Of a stretch of DNA of 64,000 nucleotides, positions 59,944 to 64,000 are shown piece after piece. The notes below the pieces were generated by a model, which ran no database searches, was not told the origin of the DNA, and saw only the letters and a program-made list of their open reading frames with translations. The DNA comes from Alviniconcha marisindica (lineage: Eukaryota > Mollusca > Gastropoda > Provannidae). The position numbers were made by a program, and so were the translations under genes. The stretch lies in the NCBI GenBank assembly GCA_018857735.1, contig JABMCL010001132.1, positions 262,001 to 326,000 on the forward strand, in the 5' to 3' direction. Within the stretch, counting starts at the first letter, position 1. Each line of letters starts with the position of its first letter.

Positions 59944-61127
59944 GGAGGTAATAATCATGAAACTGTTCATAAGGCTATAATCAAAGCAACATAAGTACAC
60001 CGACAGTCGCATTTATCCTAACGCACGTAGGGGCGTAGGCTTGGATGCTACTTATCTTACAAAAAGCCATAATAATAGTGCCCCTGTTTTCTCTTGCTCA
60101 GCAACATTGTCAGTGTGACTGGGAACTTTGACGATACATGCATTAGAGAACGGACTCTTTATACAGCCCTTTGACGTCACTGAGCAATTATAATTATAGG
60201 CCTATGTAATTTAGCCCACTGCAAAGAATTCCAATCATCAACCAATAAGTAGGCAAACGAACACGGCTACGAAACGTCCAGTTTGATCCATGTGATGACG
60301 AACACAAGACTGCAATACATGGAGGAATTCTGAACCCGTTTCAGTTCTATTTTTGCATGCAACGATACAGATATATATATGTCATATAAATTACGTCAGA
60401 CAAAACACACTCAAATAAACATATATATGTTTATCTTAGTGTGTTTTGTCTGACGTAATTTATCGTCTTGAGATGACCCTGTGTGGTTGACAAGACATTA
60501 AAATCCAAAGTACTTATTTACTCCGACGCATTTTAGTTTGCTTGGTATGTTTCGTGCCGCGGAACTACAAATAATTATTTTGTTTTAAAAAAGACGAGGA
60601 AATAAACGTCAACATAAACTGTATCGGAATGTTTCATCCATGATTTAAAAACGGCTGTATTGCATCGACATTGGGGAAAGAGATCGTGTGTGTAGCACTT
60701 CGTACTGTTAAACAAACAAAACAGGAACAAAATTCCTCTACGCATTGCTGTCCTGTTTTCGTCATCTCATGGATCCAGCTGTCGTGTTAGAGTAGATGCT
60801 TCTTTGTATTTAATGACCAGTCAATCGTACAAGTCATACTGAGTCTGGGCAACAACACGTCATCAAATCGTCAGCAAAACTAATTCACTCTCTACGTCAC
60901 ATCAAGGCGGAACACAGGTCATCAACACACAAGCAAAGTCAGAGTTGTATCTTACGACACTTTTTTTTTAATGTTGCAAGAGAGTTCTGTATAAATAAAG
61001 CTGAATGACTCACGAAGCCAGGAAATTTAAAACAGACCGAGTCACACACAGACAGACGCACAGAGAGACAGACTCAGAGAGAGAAAGAAAGGGATGGTGA
61101 AATAAGCTTTTAATGACTATATCTGCC
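59944..61127. other. intergenic with one long hairpin
   Basis: Otherwise unique-looking. Contains the palindrome at 60386-60463 and a GACAGA-rich patch at about 61035-61090. Confidence 0.45.
60386..60463. repeat. 78-bp near-perfect palindrome
   Basis: 39-bp arms meet at 60424/60425 with two mismatches. They contain ATTACGTCAGACAAAACACA and its complement and an AT-rich centre (ATATATAT). TGACGTAA occurs within each arm. Confidence 0.93.
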
Positions 61128-61168
61128 CCCCCCTCCCCCCCCCCGCCCCCCCCCCCCCCCCCCCCCCG
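61128..61168. repeat. poly-C tract
   Basis: About 40 bases of almost pure C. Length is probably unreliable in the assembly. Confidence 0.9.
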
Positions 61169-61356
61169 CTCCCTCCTACCCGTCCCTTCCCATCAAATTT
61201 AAACCGTCGCATTTTATGGATCTTCACAGTCCTACATCATATTTTCAGTAAAAATTTCAATGAAATCATAGTTTCGTATCGATGGACACATAATCATTGT
61301 TATATTCAACGTGTCAAGAGTTCATCCTCAAGATTTTGACGGCACCCTACCCTCCC

Positions 61357-63280
<1,924 letters not shown>

Positions 63281-63299
63281 TTCTTCTTCTTCTTCTTCT

Positions 63300-63384
<85 letters not shown>
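63281..63384. repeat. (CTT)n(CT)n polypyrimidine tract
   Basis: CTT units at about 63276-63305, then about 39 CT units. A pure pyrimidine mirror-type sequence. Confidence 0.95.
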
Positions 63385-63387
<3 letters not shown>

Positions 63388-63898
63388 TGTAGAATAACCA
63401 TGGACAGATTACTTGACATTTAGGGCTCACTCCATTACGGAAATCCAATCGTGACGAAAAACACAATTCATCCAGTCACAAGTAACGTCTGATTAGCTGT
63501 TCAAAGCGGGCATCATTTTGTGTTGGAAGAGGAACGCAGAAAATGAAGATGAATTGGCCGGGAAGACATAGATTAGAACGGCAAAGTTCCCGGCGGTAGA
63601 CGCAGCGGCCACGCAAAGCTCTACTTATTCTGACCTACTCCAGACTTAACTGAGCACATTAATTTGGGTAACACTGGATTCTCAGCACGGGACGGACCCC
63701 GGGGGGGGGGGGGGGGGGGGGCAGGAGAGGACGGAGGTTCTCAATTTCTGCGCCCATGGTACCTCGCCTCTGGGTCGGCTAATTGCCCACAAATCGACTG
63801 AAGCTGGCTGCCTTTGAATGAGAAGCAGAAGGAGGAATCAGTGGTTCATCTGCACAGTTCTTTTATTAGAGTCGCCGTACACTACTACACTCTGGATC
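63385..63898. other. possible promoter/5' UTR side of a next gene
   Basis: More GC-rich than the surroundings, with a G tract at 63701-63721, upstream of the open frame at 63899. No TATA box or transcription start could be fixed. Confidence 0.25.
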
Positions 63899-64000
63899 AT
63901 GGAAGCTGGTACTAAAACGATGAATCAGCCAATAAAGAACAATGGAAGACTGAACGAAAGTTGCAGCTCTAAAACGCCATCGAGGTGTGTGTATGTGGGA
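63899..64000 (+). CDS. possible first coding exon of a gene leaving the window
   Basis: An ATG at 63899 opens a frame that stays open to the window end (34 codons). It begins MEAGTKTMNQ and is rich in Asn, Ser and Lys. A GAG|GTGTGT motif near 63984 could be a splice donor. The product resembles a soluble, disordered N-terminus, but no family is recognised. The frame is short, so chance cannot be excluded. Confidence 0.25.
   Translation, partial: MEAGTKTMNQPIKNNGRLNESCSSKTPSRCVYVG

Overview
This is an animal nuclear genome window. Genes are split by GT-AG introns, coding density is very low, and there is abundant CA/GT and CT/GA microsatellite, minisatellite and SINE/LINE debris. Protein similarity and repeat style suggest a lophotrochozoan, most likely a marine gastropod mollusc. 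That placement is inference and cannot be proved from the window.

The main gene is on the + strand. Twelve in-phase exons between 5931 and 32181 encode the last 763 residues of an SLC4-family anion exchanger (AE type, Cl-/HCO3-). They cover the end of the cytoplasmic band 3 domain, the whole membrane domain and the C-terminal tail. The 5' exons (roughly the first third of a normal AE protein) are not seen and probably lie upstream of base 1. All eleven exon junctions keep phase, so the reading frame is intact. From 32182 to about 43 kb follows AT-rich 3' UTR or flank with dispersed repeats and no convincing gene.

The second gene is on the - strand at 50323-51372. It is a complete, intronless 349-residue secreted protein with a signal peptide, a CUB-like domain, a Gly/Asp-rich linker, a ten-cysteine Ly6/uPAR-type domain and a hydrophobic C-terminus typical of GPI anchoring. 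A possible first coding exon of a third gene begins at 63899 and runs off the window.

The rest is repeats. The striking feature is how many tandem arrays in the SLC4 gene were built from the edges of its own exons, including splice sites: 6184-6660 (donor copies), 16945-17164 (acceptor copies, in frame every 36 bp), 22640-23314 (acceptor copies) and 24598-24960 (near whole-exon copies). An independent 42-bp minisatellite of about 115 copies fills 17455-22330 and creates spurious ORFs of more than 950 codons on both strands. Transposon remains include two piggyBac-like MITEs with TTAA ends, a foldback element made of small palindromes, a long tRNA-headed SINE family, a second tRNA-headed SINE, a roughly 180-bp retroposon with target-site duplications, LINE 3' ends, several long near-perfect hairpins and a degenerate satellite at 56.1-57.96 kb.
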